This document shows, piece by piece, positions 32,205-41,630 of a stretch of 53,843 nucleotides of DNA; positions within the stretch are counted from its first letter, which is position 1, and the number at the start of each line of letters is the position of its first letter. This stretch comes from JBEIVB01 sp040374085 (lineage in GTDB: Bacteria; Bacteroidota; Bacteroidia; UBA4408): positions 1 to 53,843 of the forward strand of contig JBEIVB010000006.1 of assembly GCA_040374085.1 (NCBI GenBank), given 5' to 3'. Below the pieces are notes generated by a model. That model was not told the origin of the DNA. It saw only the letters and a list, made by a program, of their open reading frames with translations, and did not search any database. The translations under genes were made by a program, and so were the position numbers.

Positions 32205-34691
32205 TTATTTGCTCTTTTTTTCTAAACGTTCTCCAAAAATGGCGAGTGGATTATCCACTTTTTCTTTGAGAAGAGATAGGCGCAATACATCTTTCATCTG
32301 TTTTACATAATGAAATTTCAAATCGCGGATGTACTCTTTCTTGATTTCCTCCACATCTTTTTTGTTGTCATAACACAATACGATGTGATGCACTCCAGCC
32401 CGCTTGGCTGCCAAGATTTTTTCCTTGATTCCACCTACCGGAAGTACCGATCCCCTTAGGGTTATTTCCCCGGTCATAGCTAATTGACTGCGCACTTTCC
32501 GTTGTGTAAACGCTGAAGCAAGCGCAGTAAGCATGGTAACCCCTGCAGAGGGGCCGTCCTTTGGCGTAGCTCCCTCCGGCACGTGTATGTGCACATTCCA
32601 TTCATCGAAGGCGGCAGCGGGAATTTGATAATCATGGCAGTGGGCTTTTAGGAATTCCAACGCAATTACAGCACTCTCTTTCATCACCTCGCCGAGGTTG
32701 CCGGTCAGCGTAAGTTTGCCACCCGTTTTTCCTTTGCTTAAACTCACTTCAATAAAAAGGATGTCCCCGCCTACGGGTGTCCAAGCCAAGCCGGTAACTA
32801 CCCCTGCAACTGAGTTGTCGGTATAGAGATCCTTTTGAAACAGCGGAGGCCCCATGATTTTTCCAAGATCTCCTAAGGCTATGTCGGCAGTTGCCTTTTT
32901 ATTCATGGCCACCAAACGTGCGCGATTGCGGATCACTTTCGCCAATTGTTTTTCCAAACCCCTTACGCCCGATTCTCGCGTATATCCCTCAATGAGACGT
33001 TCAACCACCTCATCTGAAAACACTACTTGAGCATCGGTTAAGCCATGTTCTTCCAGTTGTTTGGGGATGAGGTGCCGACGAGCAATTTCCATTTTTTCCT
33101 CCACGGTGTAACCGGTAACATCAATGATTTCCATTCGATCACGCAATGCCGGCTGAATGGTGCTCAGTGAATTGGCTGTGGCAATGAACATGACCTGAGA
33201 AAGATCATAATCCATTTCAATAAAATTATCGTAAAACGCTTCGTTTTGTTCCGGATCCAATACCTCCAAAAGTGCACTGGAAGGATCGCCGTGAAAATCA
33301 TTACCAACCTTATCTATCTCATCTAAGATGAACACCGGATTTGATGTTTTGGCTTTTTTCAAGCTTTGCAAAATACGCCCTGGCATAGCACCAATGTATG
33401 TTTTCCGGTGCCCCCTTATTTCGCTCTCATCCTTCAAACCTCCCAAGCTCATCCGGACAAAGGATCGGTTTAAAGATTTTGCAATGGATTTACCCAAAGA
33501 AGTTTTACCAACCCCCGGAGGGCCATACAAACAAAGTATGGGCGATTTTAAGTTGCCTTTCAGCTTCAGAACAGCAAGGTATTCCAATATGCGTTCTTTT
33601 ACTTTTTCAAGCCCAAAGTGGTCCTCATCCAATATGTTCTGCGCTCGATTTAGGTCCAAATCATCTTCACTGTATTCACCCCACGGGAGGTCGAGTAAGG
33701 TTTCTATGTAGTTGGTTTGAACGCTGTATTCAGCAGCATTCGGATTCATACGCTCAAGTTTCGCCAGTTCTTTGGAGAATATGTCCGAAACGGCCTGGTT
33801 CCATTTCTTCTCAGCAGCCCTTTTTTGGTAATCCTTTATTTGTTGTTCAATGGGATTTCCGCCAAGTTCTTCCTGAATGGTTTTCAGTTGTTGGCTCAGA
33901 AAATAATCCCGCTGCTGCTTATCGAGATCAACTTTTACTTTCGATTGTATCTGGTTTTTTAATTCCAACATCTGAAGTTCATTGGTCAGATGTTGTAAAA
34001 CTGTTGTGGCTCGTTCCGATAAGCTTACCACTTCCAAAATGGCTTGCTTCTCACCTACGGAAGCATTCATATTGGAAGAAATGAAATGTATCAGAAAAGC
34101 TGGGCTTTCAATGTTGCGAATAGCAAACCCTGCTTCACTTGGTATGTTGGGCGACTGTTGAATGATGTTAAGCGCAATGTCTTTTAATGAACTCACAAGG
34201 GCTTCAAATTCTTTATCTCCCTTTGCTGGCCTCACTTCGGTTACCTTCCGAATGCTTGCTTTGAGATAGGGTTCGCTTTGAATTTCTTCTACCAGTTCAA
34301 ACCGCTGTTTCCCTTGGATAATCACCGTAGTATTGCCATCGGGCATCCGCAGCGATTTTAAGATGACCGCCACGGTTCCAATTCGATTTAAGTCATCGAA
34401 ATGGGGGTCCTCTACTTTGTCGTCTTTCTGCGAAACCACTCCCACCACCTTATCGTTCTTGGTAGCATCTTTAATTAGGTTGATGGATTTATCTCGGCCT
34501 ACGGTTATGGGAATAACCACTCCAGGAAACAAAACCGTGTTGCGCAAGGATAAAATCGGCAGCACCTCAGGCACCACTTCATTGTTCATTTGTTCCTCAT
34601 CTTCAACCGAGAGGAGAGGTATTAACTCGGTTTCCTCATCAACCTGCTGGCTGAGTTCGAAACCCTTTAAATTCGAAAAGCTGGGATCCAT
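32205..34691 (-). CDS. lon: ATP-dependent protease Lon
   Basis: Lon is the AAA+ serine protease that degrades misfolded and regulatory proteins. The 828 residues hold the N-terminal LAN domain (LPILSLRNTVLFPGVVIPITVGR), Walker A GPPGVGKTSLGKS, the D-E-I-D-K Walker B, and the protease dyad S715 (PKDGPSAGVTM) and K758 (second lysine of KEK). The length is at the upper end for the family because of a ~40-residue acidic N-terminal extension. The start is taken at the second ATG of an ATGATG (34694/34691). The frame is open to 34775, but no family sequence precedes it. A LytTR regulator gene lies 128 bp upstream on the same strand. Confidence 0.96.
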   Translation of the reverse strand: MDPSFSNLKGFELSQQVDEETELIPLLSVEDEEQMNNEVVPEVLPILSLRNTVLFPGVVIPITVGRDKSINLIKDATKNDKVVGVVSQKDDKVEDPHFDDLNRIGTVAVILKSLRMPDGNTTVIIQGKQRFELVEEIQSEPYLKASIRKVTEVRPAKGDKEFEALVSSLKDIALNIIQQSPNIPSEAGFAIRNIESPAFLIHFISSNMNASVGEKQAILEVVSLSERATTVLQHLTNELQMLELKNQIQSKVKVDLDKQQRDYFLSQQLKTIQEELGGNPIEQQIKDYQKRAAEKKWNQAVSDIFSKELAKLERMNPNAAEYSVQTNYIETLLDLPWGEYSEDDLDLNRAQNILDEDHFGLEKVKERILEYLAVLKLKGNLKSPILCLYGPPGVGKTSLGKSIAKSLNRSFVRMSLGGLKDESEIRGHRKTYIGAMPGRILQSLKKAKTSNPVFILDEIDKVGNDFHGDPSSALLEVLDPEQNEAFYDNFIEMDYDLSQVMFIATANSLSTIQPALRDRMEIIDVTGYTVEEKMEIARRHLIPKQLEEHGLTDAQVVFSDEVVERLIEGYTRESGVRGLEKQLAKVIRNRARLVAMNKKATADIALGDLGKIMGPPLFQKDLYTDNSVAGVVTGLAWTPVGGDILFIEVSLSKGKTGGKLTLTGNLGEVMKESAVIALEFLKAHCHDYQIPAAAFDEWNVHIHVPEGATPKDGPSAGVTMLTALASAFTQRKVRSQLAMTGEITLRGSVLPVGGIKEKILAAKRAGVHHIVLCYDNKKDVEEIKKEYIRDLKFHYVKQMKDVLRLSLLKEKVDNPLAIFGERLEKKSK

Positions 34692-34819
34692 CATGAACTG
34701 ACAATATGACACCCCGGCCCGGTCTATCGTAAGCATTGATTGCTCTCTAGACCGCAGCACCCAAGGCAGGCCCAATAAGTCAATCGCTGTGCCAAAGAGG
34801 TTGAGTCGGTTAATTTGCC

Positions 34820-35569
34820 TTAAATCTTGCCAATTCTCTGCATGAAGGCTTCTTTTTTTCTGCGCGAAATTTCTGCCGAGGATTCGTCGCTCAACACCAC
34901 ATAATTTTCTTTGGTTACCCTCACTACATGTTCTAAGTTGATTAAGTGGCTGTTGTGAATGCGAAAAAATTTGTCCTCTGGAAGCAAATCCTCATAGTAT
35001 TTGAGGCTGTTTGATACGAGAAGCCTTTTTTTATTGGTGAGCACAAATCGGGTATAATGGTCTTCTGAATCGCAGCGGATGATGTCGCGCACGTTCACGA
35101 TCTCATGGCCATACACACTGGGCAGCGAAATCCGTTGAAATCCGGTTTCGGGCTTTTTTATGGCCTGCAAAAGCAGTTGCAGATTATCCGGTGAAAGTGG
35201 AGATTCTGCCCGCTGTTTCACCACTTTTTCTACGGCAGCCTTTAATTCTTCCGGGTCAATGGGCTTCAACAGGTAGTCGAGGGCGCTGTATTTGATGGCT
35301 TTGAGCGCGTATTGATCGTATGCCGTGGTAAAAATCACTTTGGGCCTTGGTTCAGGCAAAGCTTGAAGCAGGTCGAAGCCTGTTTGACCTGAAAGTTCTA
35401 TGTCCAAAAAGAGAAGGTCTGGGTTGGTGTTGCTCACCGCTGCCAAAGCCTCGGTCACCGATTGGGCTGTTCCAACCACCTCTATTCCAAGTTCCTTGAA
35501 CGATTCCAGCAAGTGGGACAACATTGCCAGGCTCTGAGGTTCATCTTCAATTACTAGGGCGCGTATCAT
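34820..35569 (-). CDS. LytTR-type response regulator
   Basis: A 249-residue regulator. The receiver has E9/D10-type acidic residues, phospho-acceptor D56 in LFLDIELSGQTGFD and K102 in YLLKPIDP. The C-terminal LytTR DNA-binding domain (about 145-245) has IIRCDSEDHYTRF and a FFRIHNSHLINL...V segment. LytTR regulators usually pair with a LytS/YehU-type histidine kinase encoded next door. None is adjacent here, so the kinase is encoded elsewhere. It lies upstream of lon on the same strand and could be cotranscribed with it. Confidence 0.92.
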   Translation of the reverse strand: MIRALVIEDEPQSLAMLSHLLESFKELGIEVVGTAQSVTEALAAVSNTNPDLLFLDIELSGQTGFDLLQALPEPRPKVIFTTAYDQYALKAIKYSALDYLLKPIDPEELKAAVEKVVKQRAESPLSPDNLQLLLQAIKKPETGFQRISLPSVYGHEIVNVRDIIRCDSEDHYTRFVLTNKKRLLVSNSLKYYEDLLPEDKFFRIHNSHLINLEHVVRVTKENYVVLSDESSAEISRRKKEAFMQRIGKI

Positions 35570-35678
35570 GTTCTTGTTTTTTGTGAAGGTACTTCTTAGT
35601 CTTTCCTAATGAAAACAACTCGGGCGTTTGGTTGTTATGGGTGAGCAAAATGGTTAATATTGCCCAATAATCGGTACA

Positions 35679-36623
35679 ATGACTCCTTCTAATGAACAAG
35701 AACTCCTCGCCCAATTTGAGGATAGAATAGCCAAGGGGCTCAAAATCGAGCCAAAAGACTGGATGCCGGATCGGTATCGAAATCAATTGATTCGCATGAT
35801 TTCCCAGCATGCACACAGCGAGATAGTTGGAATGTTGCCTGAAGGAAACTGGATTACCCGCGCCCCCAGTTTGCGCCGTAAATCCATTCTTCTTGCCAAG
35901 GTTCAAGACGAGGGTGGGCATGGATTGTATTTATACAGCGCTGCTGAAACACTTGGTATAGACCGCAGCGAACTGCTCGAGCAGCTCATTACAGGCAAGG
36001 CAAAATACTCGAGCATTTTTAATTACCCAAGCCTTACTTGGGCCGATGTAGGCGCCATTGGTTGGCTGGTGGATGGCGCAGCTATTATGAATCAAACCAT
36101 GCTGGCAAGGGGCTCATACGGTCCTTATTCCAGAGCAATGGTGCGCATTTGTAAGGAGGAGAGTTTTCACAATCGCCAAGGCTATGAGCTTCTTCTAGCC
36201 ATGATGCGTGGTACCGAAGCTCAGCGCGCTATGGCCCAGGATGCGGTTAACCGCTGGTGGTGGCCCTCCATCATGATGTTTGGCCCTCCGGATGATCAAT
36301 CTCCAAATTCCGGAGAACTCACTCGGTGGAAAGTGAAACTCGAATCCAATGATGCGATTCGCCAGCGGTTTATTGATCGAACCGTTCCACAGGCTGAGTT
36401 TGCAGGTCTTTCCCTTCCAGATCCAGATATGAAATGGAACGAAGAGCGCGGACATTACGATTTTGGCAACATCGATTGGAAAGAGTTTTTCGATGTGGTT
36501 AAAGGAAATGGCCCTTGCAACGTGGAACGTTTGCAGACGCGCAAACGTGCCCATGAAGATGGAGCTTGGGTTCGGGCCGCCGCCGCTGCATACGCGGGAA
36601 AGCGAAAAGCAAAAGCTGCATAA
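35679..36623 (+). CDS. paaA: phenylacetyl-CoA epoxidase subunit PaaA
   Basis: PaaA is the di-iron catalytic subunit of the multicomponent oxygenase that makes ring-1,2-epoxyphenylacetyl-CoA. The 314-residue protein shows the ligand motifs E78xxH81 (QDEGGH) and E161xxH164 (KEESFH), NYPSLTWADVGAIGWLVDGAAI, and WWWPSIMMFGPPD, all typical of PaaA. PaaB, PaaC, PaaD and PaaE are normally encoded with it and are not present. PaaZ of the same pathway lies 8.3 kb away. A TAATATTG near 35655 is a weak -7 element. A bidirectional terminator follows. Confidence 0.94.
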   Translation: MTPSNEQELLAQFEDRIAKGLKIEPKDWMPDRYRNQLIRMISQHAHSEIVGMLPEGNWITRAPSLRRKSILLAKVQDEGGHGLYLYSAAETLGIDRSELLEQLITGKAKYSSIFNYPSLTWADVGAIGWLVDGAAIMNQTMLARGSYGPYSRAMVRICKEESFHNRQGYELLLAMMRGTEAQRAMAQDAVNRWWWPSIMMFGPPDDQSPNSGELTRWKVKLESNDAIRQRFIDRTVPQAEFAGLSLPDPDMKWNEERGHYDFGNIDWKEFFDVVKGNGPCNVERLQTRKRAHEDGAWVRAAAAAYAGKRKAKAA

Positions 36624-36636
36624 TAAAAAAAATATA

Positions 36637-36667
36637 AAAAAAGCCCCGGCAACTGTCGGGGCTTTTT
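36637..36667. terminator. bidirectional intrinsic terminator
   Basis: Stem AGCCCCG (36642-36648) with CGGGGCT (36657-36663), flanked by an A run on the left and a T run on the right. It can serve paaA (+) and the convergent TolB-like gene (-). Confidence 0.8.
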
Positions 36668-36683
36668 GTTTGTATGAGCACAT

Positions 36684-37877
36684 TTACATTCTTCTGTTTT
36701 TCGCATTGAAGCCAAAAGAGGCTCCGATTCTCCAACCGTTGCCGGTGGATGGAATGGCGAAAACATTTATGGGTATGTTCAGGTTTCCGCTGCGGAATGT
36801 GCGACCAAATGCAATAACGAAACCAAATTCTCCTTTGATATTACCACGGCTATCCAGCTGTTCTACCATGTTTACACTGCTTCCATGTATTATGGCACTG
36901 TACTGCGACATGGGAATGAATCGGTTGTTGAATTCGAAGCCTTTTAAGGTGCGCTCCAGACGTGCTGTTGGACCAAACGCAAACTCCCATCCGCTTTTGT
37001 TGTCTCGAATGCCGTGCAAAAAAGTTAAGCTTGGAATAAAAAAGCCTTGGTCTATTCCGGTTACCATTGGAATGACCTCGAATAGGGCTTGAAGTCGACC
37101 TTGGTTGAGGTATTGCTTCTCAAACTGATAGCCGAACTGGAACATGGTGGGGTAGGCATCGTATCCACCGGCTGCCTTGTCCCGCTTGATGATGAGGGCT
37201 TCTTGCCCCAGTATTTGAACCACACCGAAGCGTGGACCATCTGATCTCAGCATAAACTCGCCCGGGTTGTTAACTGAATTGTCGAGTTCAAACTTTTTGG
37301 TGAGGTTTGATACCAGCGCCGCTTCGTTGGGAATGCCATACATGTTGTTTAAGGTGATGGCGATCATGGTGCGGATTTCTTTTGGTAGGACCAAAAACTC
37401 CTGAACCTGAGTCTTTTCCACCGATGCGGTGGCAATGTCGATTTGAGATAGGGTAATGATGATGCTCTCTCCCATTTGTTCTACGGAACCCGTGAGCATT
37501 TTTTGGACGCCCAGAACTTTACCCACCTCAACCAGGCAAAGCTTTCCGAAGCAGGATTCGGTTTTGATTTGGTTTTTCTGGAGAAGGAATTCGGAATCGT
37601 AGCGATCCATGATTTCGAATTGGGGAATTTTTGAAAGTTCAAGCCTTACCAGGTTACCCATAGAAATTGGGTCAATGTTTAATCCACGGGTGTCTACCGC
37701 AACAATAGCCATTTTGGTTTTGGCTTGAGCCCACGCTTGAACCTGCAGGATTACGAGGGCCGCAACAAGGCATAGAGTTGTCTTTATGCGCTTGATGGTG
37801 AATGTGGATTGGTTTGTCTGGCTGTTTGCCTGTAGAGCAGGCTCAGAAGAACGGATGATGTGAAATTTGGTTTTCAT
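36684..37877 (-). CDS. exported TolB/CsgG-like domain plus outer-membrane barrel-like protein
   Basis: A 397-residue exported protein. After a long ~33-residue n-region comes a signal helix (TTLCLVAALVILQVQAWAQA). Residues ~55-175 resemble the CsgG/TolB-N-like fold used to read protein or peptide partners (MAIVAVDTRGL, LVRLELSKI..F.IMDRYD, GKVLGVQKMLTGSVEQMG). The C-terminal ~200 residues alternate polar and aromatic residues and end in a barrel-like strand set, suggesting an outer-membrane beta-barrel. The start ATG at 37877 is chosen over 37907. The role is unknown. It may be an assembly or sensing protein of the outer membrane. Confidence 0.7.
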   Translation of the reverse strand: MKTKFHIIRSSEPALQANSQTNQSTFTIKRIKTTLCLVAALVILQVQAWAQAKTKMAIVAVDTRGLNIDPISMGNLVRLELSKIPQFEIMDRYDSEFLLQKNQIKTESCFGKLCLVEVGKVLGVQKMLTGSVEQMGESIIITLSQIDIATASVEKTQVQEFLVLPKEIRTMIAITLNNMYGIPNEAALVSNLTKKFELDNSVNNPGEFMLRSDGPRFGVVQILGQEALIIKRDKAAGGYDAYPTMFQFGYQFEKQYLNQGRLQALFEVIPMVTGIDQGFFIPSLTFLHGIRDNKSGWEFAFGPTARLERTLKGFEFNNRFIPMSQYSAIIHGSSVNMVEQLDSRGNIKGEFGFVIAFGRTFRSGNLNIPINVFAIPSTGNGWRIGASFGFNAKNRRM

Positions 37878-38078
37878 GGGGTTTGGGTTTGATTGTTTCG
37901 GCGACAAAAGTCAGGGGAGGGTTTCCCCGGCAAAAACGGTTTCACAGCATAAGCCCCAAAATGCATGCGAAAATCCGTAAGAAGATAAGAATTTTGGTAT
38001 TTTAGTGCGATAATCCGTAGCAGAAAAGGTGCTTCTTTGAGGAAACTTCTAAATGCTGCAAATATTGATAACGAATTT

Positions 38079-39122
38079 ATGGAAAAAAGTCAAAAGAAAA
38101 AAGGAAAAATTTCCGCCGGAATGCCCCAGCAAGCCCGCTTTTTCGACTACGTGCGTAAGGTTGCCCCTAAACATGTGGTGATTGCCGAAGAGGTGGCGGA
38201 TGCATTATCGGTTAGTCTAGACAGTGCCTATCGCCGTTTGCGCTGCCAAACGGCCCTTAGCATAGATGAGACGCTAACCCTCTGCAAGCGCTTTCGCATT
38301 TCCCCAGATGTTCTTGCCGATAAAAACACAGGCTTGGTGAGTTTTTCGTACAAATCACTTGGTCATCAAGAAATTAACCTAAACGGTTATCTCGAAAGCG
38401 TTTTGCGTGATCTAAAAACCATTTCCTCGTTTCAACAGGTTCAGTTTTTCTTTGCAGCAGAGGATGTCCCTCTTTTCCATCATCTTGATTATGAATGGCT
38501 TACCTCATTTAAATTCTTTTACTGGAAGAAATCCATCCTGAACGACCCCCAACTCGATGGTAAATCTTTTAGCCCCGAGTTAATAGAGCCTGAGACGCTC
38601 GAACTGGCCAAAGAAATTTCCAAGGCTTACCTGGCCATCCCCACTATTGAGATCTGGACTGAAGAAACCATGGCCTCTAGCCTAAGCCAGATCGTATATT
38701 ACTGGGAATCAGGTCTTTTTGCCAATAAAGAGGCAGCCTTGGGGGTTTGTTCAGATCTAAGAAAAATGGCAGAATTGCTTCAGCATCAGGCAACCTTTGG
38801 CCAAAAACGTCCCCTAAACGGCACAGACGGGGGAGAGTATCCCAATTTTCAATTGTATTCGTGCGAGGTTCAAATCGGCAACAATTCCATCTTTGTGCAG
38901 GCCGACCGCCTGAAGATATCCTTGCTTAGCTTCAATACTTTCAATTCCCTGATGACCATCAATTTGGGGTATTGCTTGGAGAACGAACGTTGGATTCAAA
39001 ACCTGATTCGCAAATCTACTCTCATCAGCCGGGTATCGGAGAAACAAAGGTTTCAGTTTTTTCAGAGGGTGTATAAAATGATCTCCGATGTAGAGGACCG
39101 CATTCGCGCTGAGCAGGAGTAA
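38079..39122 (+). CDS. helix-turn-helix protein of unknown role
   Basis: A 347-residue cytoplasmic protein. The N-terminal ~90 residues look like an HTH domain (VIAEEVADALSVSLDSAYRRLRCQTALSIDETLTLCKRF). A ~250-residue alpha-rich domain follows, with no motif I recognise. The layout resembles uncharacterised Bacteroidota regulators with a helix-turn-helix at the N-terminus and a large ligand- or partner-binding C-terminal half. The start at 38079 is the first ATG; the frame extends to a TTG at 38037. The 201-bp region between it and the divergent exported protein gene has no clear consensus promoter. Confidence 0.75.
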   Translation: MEKSQKKKGKISAGMPQQARFFDYVRKVAPKHVVIAEEVADALSVSLDSAYRRLRCQTALSIDETLTLCKRFRISPDVLADKNTGLVSFSYKSLGHQEINLNGYLESVLRDLKTISSFQQVQFFFAAEDVPLFHHLDYEWLTSFKFFYWKKSILNDPQLDGKSFSPELIEPETLELAKEISKAYLAIPTIEIWTEETMASSLSQIVYYWESGLFANKEAALGVCSDLRKMAELLQHQATFGQKRPLNGTDGGEYPNFQLYSCEVQIGNNSIFVQADRLKISLLSFNTFNSLMTINLGYCLENERWIQNLIRKSTLISRVSEKQRFQFFQRVYKMISDVEDRIRAEQE

Positions 39123-39159
39123 TCTTTGTATTTACGGTTGGCCAATTAGGGGAATTATC

Positions 39160-39167
39160 TACCTTCG
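39160..39167 (+). promoter_or_regulatory. -7 element of atpD-atpC
   Basis: TACCTTCG (TAnnTTCG variant). A TTG at 39138-39140 stands 19 bases upstream as -33. The atpD ATG is at 39194. Confidence 0.45.
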
Positions 39168-39193
39168 CGCTCGATTTTAAAACCCCATTTTGC

Positions 39194-40702
39194 ATGTCCG
39201 CTCAAGTTGGAAGCATTACTCAAATTATCGGTCCGGTTGTGGACGTTCGTTTTGATGTTGAAGGAAGTTCCCTTCCAAACATTTTGGATGCCCTTGAGGT
39301 AACCCGAGAAAACGGTCAAAAGATTGTATTGGAATGTCAGCAGCACGTTGGTGAAAATACCATTCGTGCTATTTCTATGGACTCCACAGACGGTTTGCGT
39401 CGCGGCATGCCGGTGGTCAGTACCGGAAGTCCTATAAAAATGCCAATTGGCGATCAAATCAAAGGTCGTTTGTTTAATGTGGTGGGTGAGGCCATTGATG
39501 GTTTGGGTGAAACCCCCAACACCAACGGATATGTAATTCACCGTGAACCACCTAAGTTTGAAGACTTGGCTCCTGCCAATGAAGTGTTGTACACCGGTAT
39601 TAAGGTAATTGACTTAATTGAGCCATATGCGAAGGGCGGGAAGATTGGTTTGTTTGGTGGAGCCGGCGTTGGGAAAACCGTTCTTATTATGGAGCTGGTT
39701 AACAACATTGCGAAAGCCTACTCCGGTCTTTCGGTGTTTGCCGGTGTAGGTGAACGCACCCGTGAAGGGAATGACCTTCTTCGTGAGTTCATTGAATCGG
39801 ATGTAATTAAGTACGGCGAAGAGTTTAAGCACAGCCTTGAGAAGGGCGGCTGGGATTTATCTAAGGTGGATCACAAAGCCTTGGCAGAATCCAAAGCAAC
39901 CCTCGTGTTTGGTCAGATGAATGAGCCTCCAGGGGCCCGTGCACGCGTTGCGTTGAGCGGACTAACCATGGCGGAATATTACCGCGACGGGGATGGAGAA
40001 GGCAAGGGCCGCGACATCCTTTTCTTTATCGACAACATCTTCCGCTTTACCCAGGCAGGTTCTGAGGTATCTGCTCTATTGGGTCGTATGCCATCTGCAG
40101 TAGGATACCAGCCTACCCTCTCTACCGAGATGGGGGCCATGCAAGAGCGCATTACCTCCACCAAGCGAGGATCCATTACATCGGTTCAGGCCGTTTACGT
40201 TCCTGCGGATGACCTTACCGACCCTGCACCGGCAACCACGTTCAGCCACTTGGATGCAACCACGGTATTAAGTCGTAAAATCGCTGAGTTGGGCATTTAC
40301 CCTGCGGTAGATCCATTGGATTCTACCTCTAGGATTCTAACTCCTTCCATAATCGGAGAAGCGCACTACCGTTGTGCTCAGCGCGTGAAGGAAATTCTTC
40401 AGCGTTACAAGGAGCTGCAAGACATCATCGCCATTTTAGGTATGGATGAACTTTCTGAAGACGATAAACTTGTGGTATCCCGCGCCCGCCGTGTTCAACG
40501 TTTCCTTTCACAGCCTTTCCACGTTGCTGAACAGTTTACCGGTTTGAAAGGAGTTTTGGTTCCGATTGAAGACACCATCAAAGGGTTCAACATGATTCTG
40601 GATGGTGAGGTAGATGAGTATCCTGAGGCAGCGTTCAACCTAGTAGGTACCATCGAGGAAGCCATTGAAAAAGGTAAGAAGCTCTTAGCAGAGGCTAAAT
40701 AA
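39194..40702 (+). CDS. atpD: ATP synthase F1 subunit beta
   Basis: AtpD carries the catalytic nucleotide sites of the F1 ATP synthase. The 502-residue protein has the P-loop GGAGVGKT at 155-162, GERTREGNDL, the Walker B strand ILFFIDNIFRFTQAGSEVSALLGR, and the C-terminal DELSEDDKLVV segment (DELSEE in many species). An N-terminal beta barrel begins GSITQIIGPVVDVRF. It forms a two-gene operon with atpC, the arrangement usual in Bacteroidota, where the other F0F1 genes are elsewhere. Confidence 0.98.
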   Translation: MSAQVGSITQIIGPVVDVRFDVEGSSLPNILDALEVTRENGQKIVLECQQHVGENTIRAISMDSTDGLRRGMPVVSTGSPIKMPIGDQIKGRLFNVVGEAIDGLGETPNTNGYVIHREPPKFEDLAPANEVLYTGIKVIDLIEPYAKGGKIGLFGGAGVGKTVLIMELVNNIAKAYSGLSVFAGVGERTREGNDLLREFIESDVIKYGEEFKHSLEKGGWDLSKVDHKALAESKATLVFGQMNEPPGARARVALSGLTMAEYYRDGDGEGKGRDILFFIDNIFRFTQAGSEVSALLGRMPSAVGYQPTLSTEMGAMQERITSTKRGSITSVQAVYVPADDLTDPAPATTFSHLDATTVLSRKIAELGIYPAVDPLDSTSRILTPSIIGEAHYRCAQRVKEILQRYKELQDIIAILGMDELSEDDKLVVSRARRVQRFLSQPFHVAEQFTGLKGVLVPIEDTIKGFNMILDGEVDEYPEAAFNLVGTIEEAIEKGKKLLAEAK

Positions 40703-40712
40703 GCCTAACGTT

Positions 40713-40949
40713 ATGCAACTCGACATCATTACTCCCGACGCAAACCTTTTCAGTGGAACAGTTTCCGCTGTTCGATTTCCAGGCAGCGATGGTTCTTTCG
40801 GCGTGTTGGAGCGTCACGCACCTCTTATTGCTACGTTGAAGGCTGGAATCATCAACATCACCGACGATCGTCAACAAGCTCAGCAAATCCATATAAAGGG
40901 AGGAGTAGTAGAGGTACTCGACAACCGCATTATGGTGTTGGCTGAATAA
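40713..40949 (+). CDS. atpC: ATP synthase F1 subunit epsilon (short form)
   Basis: AtpC is the regulatory stalk subunit of F1. The 78-residue protein has only the N-terminal beta-sandwich domain (LDIITPDANLFSGTVSAVRFPGSDGSFGVLERHAPLIATL) and lacks the C-terminal two-helix domain found in many bacteria. The short form is common in Bacteroidota and implies that inhibition by the C-terminal helices does not occur. It lies 10 bp after atpD and is followed by a strong terminator. Confidence 0.95.
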   Translation: MQLDIITPDANLFSGTVSAVRFPGSDGSFGVLERHAPLIATLKAGIINITDDRQQAQQIHIKGGVVEVLDNRIMVLAE

Positions 40950-40976
40950 GTCAACTTTCCAGAATAAAAGCGCACC

Positions 40977-41008
40977 ATGCCATCCGAGTTCGGGTGGCAT
41001 TTTTTTTC
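40977..41008 (+). terminator. intrinsic terminator of atpDC
   Basis: Stem ATGCCATCCG (40977-40986) with CGGGTGGCAT (40991-41000), a 4-base loop and eight T residues (41001-41008). Confidence 0.85.
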
Positions 41009-41046
41009 AGCATCGAGATGGTTTGGTGGGGGAGTCTGTGACCGGG

Positions 41047-41628
41047 TTACCCGTGCATGGTTTCTTGCCTGCTGTAGCGCTCCATGATGGATGCTTCAAA
41101 AGCCAGAAAAGCATTCCAGCGTTCTTGTACTTCCTCTTTCGGGAAATATACCATAGCGAGTTTTATAAAAGCTGTGTAATGCCCTGCTTCGCTTTCCATA
41201 AGGTTACGGTAAAAGGTGCGGAGCTCTTCGTTTTCAACTTTTTCCGACAGCATTTTGAATCGCTCACAGCTTCTCGCCTCTATCATGGCGGCAAACAGAA
41301 GTCGATCGAGCAGGGCAATATCTCTTCCTTGGCCTTTGCGCACAAATGAGAGCAACTCGTTCACATAAGCATCTTTTCGCTCGAAGCCGAATGAATAGCC
41401 CTGGCGTAAAATGAGTTCGTGTACTTGTTCAAAATGTTCCAGCTCTTCGCGGGCAATGGGAAGCAGAGCTTTCACCAACTCGGTTTTATCGGGAAACGTT
41501 ACCACCAAAGAGATGGCGTTGCTTGCTGCTTTTTGCTCGCAGTAAGCATGATCGGTGAGCAATGCTTCCAGGTTCGATTCTGCAAGGTTAACCCAGCGCG
41601 GGTCGGTAGGCAGTTGCAGGCCCAGCAT
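41047..41628 (-). CDS. miaE: tRNA-(ms2io6A)-hydroxylase MiaE
   Basis: MiaE is a di-iron oxygenase that hydroxylates the isopentenyl side chain of ms2i6A37 in tRNA. The 193-residue four-helix bundle has the ligand motifs EELEHFEQVH (ExxH), EARSCERF, and ESEAGHYTAF (ExxH). The N-terminus WVNLAESNLEALLTDHAYCEQKAASNA is the family start. The ATG at 41628 is chosen; the frame extends to 41775 inside rocD. It is 2 bp downstream of rocD and cotranscribed with it, an association with no obvious functional link. Confidence 0.93.
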   Translation of the reverse strand: MLGLQLPTDPRWVNLAESNLEALLTDHAYCEQKAASNAISLVVTFPDKTELVKALLPIAREELEHFEQVHELILRQGYSFGFERKDAYVNELLSFVRKGQGRDIALLDRLLFAAMIEARSCERFKMLSEKVENEELRTFYRNLMESEAGHYTAFIKLAMVYFPKEEVQERWNAFLAFEASIMERYSRQETMHG

Positions 41629-41630
41629 AA

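Noticed and set aside
33398..34084. 228-codon plus-strand frame inside lon
   Set aside because: Long only because lon codon use avoids stops on the opposite strand; no family-like sequence.
36195..36683. 162-codon minus-strand frame over paaA and the terminator
   Set aside because: Runs through a bidirectional terminator and antisense to an intact gene.
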